DNA of 64,000 nt from Cryoendolithus antarcticus (lineage: Eukaryota > Ascomycota > Dothideomycetes > Cladosporiales > Cladosporiaceae), in assembly GCA_002077065.1 (NCBI GenBank), contig NAJO01000027.1, forward strand, positions 310,001 to 374,000, read 5' to 3'. This document shows, piece by piece, positions 52,083 through 61,548 of this stretch. Position numbers and translations under genes: made by a program. Position 1 is the stretch's first letter. The number at the start of each line of letters is the position of its first letter. The notes under the pieces are model-generated. The model did not search any database. It was not told the DNA's origin and worked only from the letters and a program-made list of their open reading frames with translations.

Positions 52083-54120
52083 TTAACGACTCCTCGTAGT
52101 GCCCATACCCCTCTTGCCAGCCAACAACCACTTGGATAAACTCGCAGTCGTATGCCGATCGGCCTCTGCAACGAATCGTCAGCTCTGTCAATTTACACAC
52201 ATTTTGGATCACAGTGAAGTACTCACCACCCTGCCTAGCATGCTGATTATTCCGTTTCTGCCCCAACTTCGCCATCCGCTCCGCCTTCGTCCGTCCAGCC
52301 TCACCACCCAGACTCTCCTCTCTCCTGTTCGAGCTCGGCGCCCTGCTTGCGGGTCTTGACTTGCTGCGAAGTCGCTGCTGATCGGTGCGATCGACGTCCA
52401 TCGCATCGCCGTCCTCGCCACCAGGCGTGCTATCAGCTCTGGTCCGAGTCCTGGGCGCACGGCTGATAGAGCGAGCGCGTTCCATGAGAGTGTTAGTGTC
52501 GTAGCCAGCCGCTTGCAACTTCGAGTCCATGGCGTTGAGTTGGATGCTCTTTTTGTTCCTCGGGATCACAGCGCGGTTCTTGAGCGACTTGCGAGCTTTG
52601 TTCTCGTTCCTGATCAGGGCGCGCTTCTCGCGGATCAGCTCAGCCTTGTATTTCAGATCGCTCTCCTCAGCATCTTCGAGCTCTTCTTCGCCGTCGTAGT
52701 AGCCTTCGGCTTGCAGTCGCTCCTCTTCCTCCTCGAGCGCAGCAAGCTTCGAGTCAATGTCAGGATCGATGAAGTCGTATACATTCTGCCCGTTAAAGGT
52801 CTCGGGTATGCGGTCTTGCTTCCACTCGTCGTTCTCGAGCATGTATTGGTCTTTGAGATTGATGTTGAACACGCCTGCGCCACCATTCTCCTCCTCGACA
52901 TCTCGCATGAGCTTAGGTCGGTTGGGGTCGGATTTGTCGTACTTCATACGGTTCTTGACAGCATCTGGGATGTATGCTTCGCGCACGATACCGCCGAGAG
53001 GTTGTGCCACGTGGATTCTCTTGAGGACGTCACCGAGTCTGCCTGTGACTTCGCCCTGGGAGTTCGTGCCTGCCTTCAGCTTGGCTGCGTTGCGCTCGGC
53101 GATCAGACGATCGCAGACAGCGTTGCGGACGTTCATCAGACCCTCTGTGGTTGCGCATGACAGTTGTAGAATCTCGACGTTGCCACTGAGTGTCAACTCC
53201 TTCAGCTTGGCAGCAGTCTCCTCGTCCAGATCCTCGGGCTTCATGATGTCGATCTTGTTGATCACCACAAACACCAGCTTGTTCGCGAAGAGTGGCTTGA
53301 TACTCTGGAAGAGCGCCATCTGCGCATGCACGCTGTATCCACACTGCTCGCTCAAGTCCATGAAGTACAGGATCGCGCTCCGCAAATGTGCGATTGCGGT
53401 TATACTCTGCATCTCAATCGTGTTCATCTCCTCGAGCGGGTGGTCCAGAATACCGGGTGTGTCAATCGCCTGGAATCGCAGCATCTTGTAGTCGAAGTGC
53501 CCGACGAACAGGCTCTTCGTTGTGAAAGCGTACGGCTGCACATCCACGTCTGCGCGCGAGATGTTCTTCAGGAACGAAGACTTGCCCACATTCGGGTACC
53601 CGCAGATCAACAGTGTGCGTGTGTTCGGATCGATCGCAGGCAGACGACCGAGATGCTGTCGCACCTGGTCAAGGTACAGCAGCGGGTCCTTCAACCTCTT
53701 GCAGATCGTCGCCATGCGCCCAAGTGCTGCTCGCTTGAGCTGCTTGCACTGGAACAGACTGTTGCCATACTTCAATAGCCGGATGTAATCTCTGCTGACC
53801 GTCTCGATCAACCCCTTCGCCGTATTACACTGACCCAGCGCAATCCTGAAATGATCCGCATCATAGAGTGTGTTCAGCAGATCCTTGTGGAATGGGTGGA
53901 TGTCGTTCAATCGCGGGAAGCCATCCAGGATCGCTTGCAGCTTCTCGCTGAAAGTCTCGGCGGTGTACTTGACTTTGCGAATGTAGAAGGAGCGGATTCG
54001 GGTTATGGCGAAGCCGGAGCGGATTTGCGTGGGAAGGCGGCGTTGGGTGCGAGAGAGGACGATGTCGAGGAATTCCTGCGAAGTGGGGACCGGCGCGATC
54101 TCCTTCCACGTCGTCTTCAT
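52083..54120 (-). CDS. NOG1: Nucleolar GTPase NOG1
   Basis: Two exons, 52227-54120 and 52083-52165, with a 61-nt intron (GTGAGT ... GTTGCAG), 658 aa, matching yeast Nog1. The ATG at 54120 begins the conserved [20 protein letters not shown]. GTPase motifs are G1 GYPNVGKSS at 173-181, G3 DTPG at 220-223, and G4 NKID at 288-291; QLSCATTEG may be G5. The C terminus is basic with [12 protein letters not shown] and RMAKLGQKR, then the conserved ARQGEADRHT and LAGKRGMG supplied by exon 2. Nog1 loads on pre-60S particles in the nucleolus, inserts its tail into the exit tunnel and leaves in the cytoplasm. The unspliced frame would instead run on to 51838. Confidence 0.95.
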
Positions 54121-54614
54121 GGCGGCGGTAGGGTGGGAGAGGTATGTTTGGAGATCGTACGAAAGCCTTGCAGTCGAGAAAATGTACGAGCCGGCCAAGA
54201 TTTCGATGTCATTATCTGATAATCCCGGTAGCGGATCTATCCGCTACCGAGCTCACGGCTACAGTATCAACCATTACCTTATTGTTGGCAGCGCATTCTA
54301 CACATTCTTCAGCAACGACCCATTAGCCTTTGAGATCGTCGTCGCTCTCGAGAGTCCTGGTCCAATTTTCATGGCCCCACGCGAAAACAGCTGGCTCTTG
54401 TACAGTGACGCATTGGCCCATGTGGTATGCTACGGTCTGAGCGGCGTGGGAAATCCGATGTAATCTCCATGTTCTCTGTCTGTGATGTGCTTCTGGTTGA
54501 TCGTTACGAACGACTTATTTCTTCCGTCTCCGGACGGCCAGCCCACGCTGGGTTGGTGTCCATGCTATCAACGATCAGTATGTCTAAGGCTCTAGAAGTG
54601 AGAGCCCTGAGCAC
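54121..54614. other. Intergenic, nothing recognised
   Basis: 494 nt between the NOG1 start and the F-box-like gene that ends at 54615, both on the minus strand. It must contain the NOG1 promoter. No gene is supported. Confidence 0.4.
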
Positions 54615-55217
54615 TCACTGCGAGCTAAACGCCGTCTTTTCATTCCCATCCAAGAATATCCAGCCTCCACGAAGGATCGAGCTTGCCTCAGCCCAGGATA
54701 TCGAATGACTCGCAATAGAAGACGAGGCTCCGACCTGCGCATAAAACGCACGAGCCTCTGTGAGAACTTCACCGGCGAAATTCCAACAGGCGATATGCAC
54801 GTGAGTCAGCCGCTGGGCACTTGGAAACTTCTTCATAGCGGATCCCGCCATAGTGACGGGGCTCCGCTTGTCGTCGCGGCCAAAGGTGTGGACTGGTAGC
54901 ACAACTTTTTGCATGAGAGCAAAGGTAGGCGCATGCAGAGGACGGGCGTCGATGACCCGAATGACATTGGGCTGTTCAACAAAGATGTAGAACACTGTCG
55001 ACTGATACAAGATCGCAAGCGCACCTTCGTACAGGTGTTTGCTGATCAAGAGCGGCGCCATGGATGAGTAGGCTGCACCGTCGTCTCCTGTCCGGCGGCC
55101 GACCATGACCTCGAATTCGCCGTCCAGAGAACACTCAGCCCATCCGAAAACATAACCGAAGATCTCGTCGTGTAGCTCTCGCGGGGGACGAAGCAGCGGA
55201 GGGATCCCTGTCGCCAT
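54615..55217 (-). CDS. Short F-box-like protein, copy A
   Basis: Intronless, 200 aa from the ATG at 55217. The N terminus LLRPPRELHDEIFGYVF resembles the first helices of a fungal F-box (L-x-x-P-x-E-L-x-x-x-I). The rest has SSMAPLLISKHLYEGALAILY, matching the 'colleague' position of fungal F-box proteins where upstream structural genes sit next to a TM-less helical core. A paralogue follows at 55590-56279, and a decayed one lies at 60175-60773. The function is unknown, perhaps an SCF adaptor. Only the N-terminal helix-strand pattern supports this, so the F-box call is tentative. Confidence 0.65.
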   Translation of the reverse strand: MATGIPPLLRPPRELHDEIFGYVFGWAECSLDGEFEVMVGRRTGDDGAAYSSMAPLLISKHLYEGALAILYQSTVFYIFVEQPNVIRVIDARPLHAPTFALMQKVVLPVHTFGRDDKRSPVTMAGSAMKKFPSAQRLTHVHIACWNFAGEVLTEARAFYAQVGASSSIASHSISWAEASSILRGGWIFLDGNEKTAFSSQ

Positions 55218-55589
55218 AGTGTCGCTGATGATCTTCCAGGCGCAGTCTTGTGTCGGGGTTTGGAGGTTATTGTGCTGCGCAGAGTGAGTGAACTGGAGTG
55301 GTGAAGCGAGCTGTTCCTTCTGTAAATCGAAATAAGGCTAGTAGTCGTGTGTTGTCGTACAAGCTGTACAAAGTGAGGGAGGCACGCTAAGGAGGCAGAG
55401 GGCAGGAGCGGACGACCGTATATGATAATCTGCGCACGTTTTTCCTCGAATCACCTTGGCTCATGGTATGTAGAACTGCCGCCCCCCCCTCTCCGTCAAC
55501 GCCGTTCCATCAAAGCGTGCGCCTCACCTACTGCCTCTGCATGCTCCATCCAAGTCGCTAGTCTGCGCAGCTCCACCGACATCAGCCAA
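55218..55589. other. Intergenic, nothing recognised
   Basis: 372 nt between the two F-box-like copies, both on the minus strand. It probably holds the promoter of copy A and the 3' end of copy B. Confidence 0.35.
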
Positions 55590-56279
55590 TCAATGGATCG
55601 ACTTCACCTCATGCGTTCCTCTGAGGGCATCCCAAGCCCGCCCATTGCCAAGGCACGCCCAAGCCCGTCTGAGGCTCTCGCACTGGATGCACGCTGGCTT
55701 ACGCGCACCAGAGTCGCTCCACCCCACAATGCCGGGCTGCCAGACTACATCTATCGTCGTCTTGCCGACCAGGAATCGCAGCACGTCCACAGTCGCCTGC
55801 CCGTGCGTCTGCATTGCCTTGTCGGATCGGCTGAAAGCCACCGTGATATGCGAGAGGCGACTCGCGTTCGGGACCTGGCATAAAACCTCGGCTGCTATTT
55901 GGTCGTAGCTCCCTCGATAGCATCGCCGACATTGCTCTGACCAGGAGGGCATATTGTCGACGTGGATGACGACGTTCTTGATTCGATCTAGATCGGGTAA
56001 GGCGGCTGTACCGTGATCGCAGATGTATGGATTAGGGCGGTAGGGATTCGTTAGGAGCTCGAAGGTGGTCATTTTGTAGAGCGCATCGGTGGCAGCGGAG
56101 TGCAGCGCTCGACATACGAGAAGTGGAGCAATAATCTTTGTATGGGAGTTTGTGGAAGCGCTCGGTACAGTGTGCGGGCTGGCGTAGAGCTTGTAGTTGG
56201 TATCGTCGAAGACATATGCAAAGATAGCGTCGTGGAGTTCTGCAGGGAGGCGTAGGAGGGACGGACTGTCGTGCTTCAT
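55590..56279 (-). CDS. Short F-box-like protein, copy B
   Basis: Intronless, 229 aa from the ATG at 56279; the frame is open to 56624 but only from a GTG, and the extra residues are not conserved. It shares LLRLPAELHDAIFAYVF with copy A's LLRPPRELHDEIFGYVF. The middle IIAPLLVCRALHSAATDALY also aligns with copy A's MAPLLISKHLYEGALAILY. Two cysteine pairs, CRRC and IQCESLRRAWAC, are not seen in copy A. Adjacent same-strand position suggests a tandem duplication followed by divergence. The function is unknown. Confidence 0.65.
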   Translation of the reverse strand: MKHDSPSLLRLPAELHDAIFAYVFDDTNYKLYASPHTVPSASTNSHTKIIAPLLVCRALHSAATDALYKMTTFELLTNPYRPNPYICDHGTAALPDLDRIKNVVIHVDNMPSWSEQCRRCYRGSYDQIAAEVLCQVPNASRLSHITVAFSRSDKAMQTHGQATVDVLRFLVGKTTIDVVWQPGIVGWSDSGARKPACIQCESLRRAWACLGNGRAWDALRGTHEVKSIH

Positions 56280-56845
56280 TTTCCTTGTTGACAGGCGAGT
56301 TGCCAATGATGCGCTACTTGGTTGCAATTTTACCCAGCCCAAGATTTGGGCTGACTTGAGCTGCCGACCGTCGCACCGCCAACGTCTGTCTGCGTTTACT
56401 TGGTCGACGAGAGAGTAGACATGCGTCGATGTGTAATGCATTGCAAACTGTGGCTGTCGATGTTGCTCTAGTAGATTCGCGGTCTGGTGAGATCGGTCGA
56501 TGGATGCTCTAGCATGGAGTCGCCGCCACGGGGAGTATCTCAAGATTGGCGAAAGAGCGGAGGGATGAGGTGATGAAGGACCAGAATGACCGTAGTAGCT
56601 GAAGTGGAAAGCTTGAGGAGCCACGTGTCGCTACTGGGCTGTCAAGGCAGCAGCAATCGGCTCTCGCGTCAGCGACAACACCGTGTCTTTTTCAAAAAGC
56701 CAGACTTGTGTGACCAAAAGAGCCTGAGATCGGGTTGATAGAGAACAATCGTGTGTCAAGATTGTGTTTATATACAAGTCGGGTCAGGTGTCGTCCTATG
56801 ATCCAACAGCTGAGCCGATCGAATGAGCTGCGTGGTCACACTGCA
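56280..56845. other. Intergenic, nothing recognised
   Basis: 566 nt between F-box-like copy B and the MTFP1-like gene, both on minus. Contains the promoter of copy B. Confidence 0.35.
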
Positions 56846-57757
56846 CTACAGCTCCTTCTCTTTGCCCTTCCCAGCTCTACTCGCTGCATCATCCAGACGC
56901 TGCCTTCCAGTATCCGGCGTATGTCCCACTGCACTCGGTCCACCCACAGCTTCGAAGCTCTTGTGGAACACCCACTCCGTGGCCATTTCAACCGGCTGAT
57001 CGAAGAGGAACGGCAACGCAGGCACAGCGGCCAGACCGAGTCCGATGGGACCCCAGGTCCGTATTTTGACGTTCTTGGCATTCTTGAGCGCTCGCCCGGA
57101 GTACCTTACAATGCTGTGAATCGTAAACGCCGGCAAGCCCATCGAGGCGATGCTCTGAAATACTGCGCGCTGCACCATCACAGCTCGGTAGTCCTCAATA
57201 GGCACGACTCGCCCTTGCGCTGATTGAGCGCCCAGGCTCCCACTCACCAGCTCCTGCCCGACAGGCTTCTCTAGCACCTTGTCAGCACTGCCCTTATCCT
57301 CCACCATCCCCTTCACCGCATCCGTCACACCCTCAACCTTTCCCTCAGCCAGCTCCGGATGCAATGTCCTCTGGTTCCGCAGATACGCCTTATACCCCTC
57401 ATAGCTCACATCGCCAATCAGATACGCCCAGCTCACACCATACGCAGCTCTGACAGCATTCGGGTGCGCGATCGGCCTGAAGCTCTCTCCAATATCGCTC
57501 GTGTACGCCACGTATCGTTGCGCTGAGACCAAGATCGTGCGGAAGCGGGATGCGTATGCGGCGTAGCGGACTGTGCTGTCTGTGGACTCTGAGGCATGAC
57601 CCTCGTAGATGGAAGTCCAGGTGGATTCGTTGTCGATCTTCTCTTGTAGATCTGCGGGGAGAGGTTTCCGGGGGATGGGTTGAGAGAAGTCCGGGCGAGG
57701 TTCAGCACGGGTGTGTTCGATGTCTGCTAGTGGATCTTGGGGGGGTTTGGAGGGCAT
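56846..57757 (-). CDS. Mitochondrial fission process protein, MTFP1/MTP18-like
   Basis: Intronless, 303 aa from the ATG at 57757. It matches the MTP18/MTFP1 family: TVRYAAYASRFRTILVSAQ, YTSDIGESFRPI, AAYGVSWAYLIGDVSYEGYK, then FQSIASMGLPAFTIHSIV and WGPIGLGLAAVPALPFLFD. The protein ends with EWVFHKSF. These are the usual hydrophobic helices of an inner-membrane protein that affects mitochondrial fission and OXPHOS. An insert between the second and third helices is rich in Lys/Glu/Gly. The C-terminal GKGKEKEL tail is charged. It faces the ATP synthase subunit k gene across a 359-nt divergent promoter. Confidence 0.9.
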   Translation of the reverse strand: MPSKPPQDPLADIEHTRAEPRPDFSQPIPRKPLPADLQEKIDNESTWTSIYEGHASESTDSTVRYAAYASRFRTILVSAQRYVAYTSDIGESFRPIAHPNAVRAAYGVSWAYLIGDVSYEGYKAYLRNQRTLHPELAEGKVEGVTDAVKGMVEDKGSADKVLEKPVGQELVSGSLGAQSAQGRVVPIEDYRAVMVQRAVFQSIASMGLPAFTIHSIVRYSGRALKNAKNVKIRTWGPIGLGLAAVPALPFLFDQPVEMATEWVFHKSFEAVGGPSAVGHTPDTGRQRLDDAASRAGKGKEKEL

Positions 57758-58116
57758 GTTGGTGGTGGTGTGCTCGCTCGAGCTCGCCCGTTGTTTTGTG
57801 AGATGCTGGCAAGCTTGTGCGAGGCCTAGAACAGTCAACGAAGTTGTATAGATGGTGCGTACTGGTTCTGTGAAACTGCCAATGAATGGTCTGAACTACA
57901 GCTGTTGCGTCTGGAGTCAGGCCTCGGGCGCGCTCGGATGTCGAGCTAACGAGAAGCTTCCGGCTGATCCCGAGACCCTAACCCTATTCTGAACCTCGAG
58001 CTTTGACAAGAGCATCGCGAAGACAGTCCAGACCCATTGAGATCCATTGTATCCTCGAGCTCTTACGCCTATCCCGACTTACCACCTCCCACACACTCTC
58101 CGCACTAGCCGCAAAG
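57758..58116. promoter_or_regulatory. Divergent promoter of MTFP1-like and ATP19 genes
   Basis: 359 nt between two divergent ATGs of mitochondrial protein genes. A telomere-repeat-like CCCTAACCCT stands at 57976-57985, about 130 nt from the plus-strand ATG. Such elements bind Tbf1-type factors in other ascomycetes; binding here is inference. Confidence 0.45.
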
Positions 58117-58552
58117 ATGGTCGCAATGTACAAAGTCGCCGGCATGCAGGTCGGCTCGCACTACGTACGAACACCTGAAGGACCCCAAGCGCAACGGAAC
58201 ATGCGCGATTGGGTACTGAGATGCTAACAATCGCATGTACAGCTCGCCATGGCCACCCTCGGCTCGGTATTCGCAGGCACGTTCCTCATGATGGGCGGCA
58301 GCAAGAAGCCTATGGCCACATCACCACCGTTGAACGCTTCGAGCAAGCCGGAGGAGGACTTCATTCAGTATGTTGCCCCCACCCGAACGAGATGAGGAGC
58401 CTGCTACAGGACGAGACGTGGAGGATTTGGAGCGGATGACGAGACTGGCTGGTCGGAGTACAAGACACTGATGATGGACTAGGCAATTCTTGAAGAACGC
58501 AGACGGGGATGCGGCGAAGCGGGAAGGGTCGGCGAACGCGGTGAAGCAATAG
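58117..58552 (+). CDS. ATP19: F1Fo ATP synthase subunit k (Atp19)
   Basis: Three small exons, 58117-58164, 58243-58367 and 58483-58552, with introns of 78 nt (GTACGA ... TGTACAG) and 115 nt (GTATGT ... GGACTAG); 80 aa. The sequence is too broken by introns for a simple open-frame scan, but the joined protein fits the family: MVAMYKVAGMQVGSHY, then a membrane helix LAMATLGSVFAGTFLMMGG with the GGSKKP turn. The tail is PEEDFIQ, QFLKNADGD and AVKQ. Subunit k is a small dimer-associated protein in the Fo sector of the inner mitochondrial membrane. All phases match (48, 125 and 70 nt). Confidence 0.88.
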
Positions 58553-58885
58553 TCGCCATTTGATCAGGTTTTGAGATGAGGATGAAGCGATTACACGGGA
58601 GAGGTGCGAACTCGTTGTGGCATTGCTGCACTCCAGCGGCAGACCAGACGTGCAAGTTTGGGTGAACGAGGGTGTAATGCGATATATGTATATAAAATCG
58701 TGACACTGGCATCGAATGCTTCAGCTATTCCTTCGCGTGATGAGATTCCTATTCAAAAAGGGTGCATCGTTGACCCATGTCGATCTTCGGTCTCCAGGTC
58801 ATAGATGTATTTTACTTCGTACTCTGACTTAGCTGTCACACTCTAACTTAGCTTTCACATACCACCCTGCATACCACAGCTCGCC
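58553..58885. other. Intergenic, nothing recognised
   Basis: 333 nt between ATP19 and PPT2 on the plus strand. A perfect-looking short repeat of CT(A)ACTTAGC(T) occurs twice near 58826-58855, just before the PPT2 start. Confidence 0.4.
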
Positions 58886-59629
58886 ATGCCTGGCCTCCGG
58901 GCCTTCCCAATGCCTGCGCTAGGCGTGGGCACAGACATCTGCGCAGTCTCACGCATCAGCCACATCATCAACCGCAGACTGCCCCAAACCTCGAGACCAC
59001 GAGCTCCTGCCAACAAATCAGCCAAGACAGAGGCGGAACCAATACCTGTCCGCACCGACGCGATCAAACGCATGCACCACTTCACACGGCGGATTCTCAC
59101 ACCAGTCGAGCGGTACGCCTTCAGCAAAACTTACGGTCCATCGATCAGCGCCCTAGAGCAACATGGTCGTGAGCCCGTGGAGGACGTAGTAAAGCATCCC
59201 AATTCTCACATTGCGAATATATCCCGGCACTTGGCCGGACGCTGGGCAGCGAAGGAAGCGGTCATCAAGGCATGCCATTGGCGCGATCTCAGTGTGCAAG
59301 AGGTGCAAATCATGGTTTCGAAAGAGTCGCGCAAGATCTACGGTGTCATTCTGGACGAGCGACAGGAGACTGAGAAGTTGTCTTTGGGCACTTTGAGTCA
59401 TGTCATTGATGAAGCTGTAGAGACGGCGAAGCACGAGGGGGATGGAGCAGATGCCTATGGAACATACCCTGAGGTCGTCAGTGGAAAGCCTAAAGCTGGG
59501 CCTGGGATTGTGGTCAGGGTCAGTATAAGTCACGATGGGCAGTATGCGACTGCTGTCTGCGTTGCTGTTGCGGACGAGGGGGTTGCGGGAGACGTGGGTG
59601 GGGAGGCCGCGGCAAGGGAGCCGATATGA
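58886..59629 (+). CDS. PPT2: Mitochondrial 4'-phosphopantetheinyl transferase (PPT2/AcpS type)
   Basis: Intronless, 247 aa from the ATG at 58886. The AcpS-type fold is clear: GVGTDICAVSRI at 13-24 (metal-binding Asp), FTRRILTPVERYAF, then AGRWAAKEAVIKA with Lys-Glu-Ala at 123-125, and VSISHDGQYATAV near the C terminus. It transfers phosphopantetheine from CoA to mitochondrial acyl carrier protein, which is needed for lipoate and complex I. The N-terminal 12 residues may form part of a mitochondrial presequence, though this is weak. An insert of about 25 residues between the first motif and the helix is rich in Pro/Lys. The 14-residue Gly/Ala-rich end is variable. Confidence 0.9.
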   Translation: MPGLRAFPMPALGVGTDICAVSRISHIINRRLPQTSRPRAPANKSAKTEAEPIPVRTDAIKRMHHFTRRILTPVERYAFSKTYGPSISALEQHGREPVEDVVKHPNSHIANISRHLAGRWAAKEAVIKACHWRDLSVQEVQIMVSKESRKIYGVILDERQETEKLSLGTLSHVIDEAVETAKHEGDGADAYGTYPEVVSGKPKAGPGIVVRVSISHDGQYATAVCVAVADEGVAGDVGGEAAAREPI

Positions 59630-60174
59630 TGGACTACATGGCCAATAGCCACGAGCTGCCTCTGGCTACGGGTGTAGAGCAAGCAGGCCACTGAGCGACT
59701 ATCTATGAATCCTGGATCATGTGCAGTCACAAGCACAATGCCCTCGATGTCGGACTGGCCCTAATGCTGCACTTCCGGAGAGGTCGAAGCCTTCGAGAGC
59801 AGCTTACGCGGGTCAACGCAACTTTCGACCGCGCTCCCGTAGCGGATTACCTACTCGAGATAGGGTCGAGAGACGAGCTTCGTTGCCAAGTACCTGTCCC
59901 GAAACGGTACCTCACCTCGCCAGCGTAGCGACTGCAAAGCAATGCTAGTAGCGCAGTCGATCTTAGTGAAAGCACCCGAGAGATCAAGAGGAAAGAGGAC
60001 GCAGCTCGCCATCGGCTCGCGGTCTGAAGTCTCCAAGCGTGATCGGCAGGGACCTGATCGTTCCATTCGTGCCGGAGGATCTTCTTCGGACCCTCTCTCG
60101 CCATTACGTGGCGTGGTCTGTGGCAATCCTACACGCTCAAATCACTTCGACCTCTGCACATCGTGAACGAAATC
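59630..60174. other. Intergenic, nothing recognised
   Basis: 545 nt between PPT2 and the decayed F-box-like copy. Overlapping small frames on both strands only. Confidence 0.35.
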
Positions 60175-60773
60175 ATGTCTGTCACAATGCGCGCCGCGCC
60201 GACGAACCATAGCCTGCCGCTGCTACGCCTGGCTAGAGAATTGCACGACGAGATCTTCTCTTACGTCTCGGACACCAAGAGTTGTGCAATTTTCGTGGAT
60301 CTGCGAGTCTTGCAAGACAGCCACTCGCTTCCTAACCATGGGTACGCTTTGCACCACCCCTGATCTGCTCAGGCCTCAATAGGAGCGCGATCGAAGTTCT
60401 GTAGAAGTCGACCGTCATTCACTTCTTCATTGTCACGCGCAATGTTCCACTTGCAAAGTCACTCCCGCTCCCGCCCAATATGGCCATGATTAGAAGGGCT
60501 GTGGTCCGTTTCAAAGCCATTCAAGATAGCGATTTTCATGGCCAGCTTACAGAAACTTGGATTGTAATCAGCGGACTTTCGAACGCACGACATCTTTCGT
60601 ATGCACATCTCGATTTCGCGTGCATGTATTGTGGGAGCCTGGCTTACAGTCACGAGCTCGTTGCTGCATTCGGGCATCTGAAGATCAAAGGTGTGGTCAC
60701 ATTCAAAACAATGGACACTGGCCACGCATTGGCCTCGGATCTCATAGAGTTGTGCAGCAGCTTGCATGCATAA
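60175..60773 (+). pseudogene. Decayed third F-box-like copy (copy C)
   Basis: Starts at the ATG at 60175 with LLRLARELHDEIFSYVS, which matches copies A and B. The first frame stops at 60361-60363. The homologous sequence then continues in a different frame with LICSGLNRSAIEVL, a TAG at 60402-60404, KSTVIHFFIVTRNV, and on to a stop at 60773. Copy A has ILYQSTVFYIF at the position of VL-stop-KSTVIHFF. So at least one frameshift (between about 60330 and 60360) and one nonsense codon break the gene. A 31-nt 'intron' starting at GTACGC would not restore it. The downstream half still has protein-like composition (HLSYAHLDFACMYCG). It is on the opposite strand from copies A and B. Confidence 0.75.
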
Positions 60774-61548
60774 GGCTCCCTCCCGGTTGACGCATTGTAC
60801 TCAGGCTGACTGTTCACAGCGAGCAGACCGTACCACGATGGGCACAAGCGGCCGTCATCTATAGAGTACTAAGCTCGAGCCACGAACACGCTGGGAGTGT
60901 GAGGAAACGCTCACAAGAACGTACTCGATCAACGCGCGTGCGGGTACGTGAAAATGCAGTGTGTGAAGCATAAGGGAAATCGCGTTAAAGTGCTATAATG
61001 AGACATAGTCTCAGGGAGCTCTTATGTGCAGACCAGAGAAGACGTCCCGTGGTCAGAGGTGCTGCTCCTTGATCTCTTTCTCCGCGGTCTCGTATGCCCG
61101 CTGTTCGTTGTCACGGTGCGGTATATATCAACGCTCTTCGTCGGGAGATGGAAACCGAGCGATGCTGGACGCGTCTCTATTCGAATGTCCAAACTCAAGA
61201 AGAGCCTCAGTACATATCAAGGTGAGGTTTAGTCAACGTTCCGTGTACTGGTATGGTGTATAATGCATGAAGTGCTTGTAGCCGTCACGTGAGACGTACT
61301 GTTCCATCAGTTCTTGGCACCGATGACGACGTTCGAGCCCACATGGATCGACACCTGCCACCGTACCCACTTTCGCATAGGGCACCACGACTGGCCAAGC
61401 TCAGGCCATTCACTGCTGCCCAACGTGAGCTCTGTATCCTTTCGCAGGGCCGCTGAGTCTTCCTGCTTGTAGTCGAGTCTTCTGCTGCCAGATCATAGCC
61501 TCACAGTCTGTTACCTCATCGTACCCTTACGCATAACCCCCTTCCGAG
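60774..61548. other. Intergenic, nothing recognised
   Basis: 775 nt between the pseudogene and the DUF8035 gene. Frames of about 70-80 codons at 61024-61263 have no recognisable domain. Promoter and leader of the next gene are expected here. Confidence 0.4.

Noticed and set aside
52513..53491. Plus-strand frames of 215 and 244 codons opposite NOG1
   Set aside because: They are antisense to strongly conserved GTPase sequence and have no family similarity; composition is that of a shadow frame.
60331..60381. An intron in F-box-like copy C that would repair the frame
   Set aside because: The only GT-AG candidate is about 31-50 nt, gives a stop immediately after, and does not remove the TAG at 60402.
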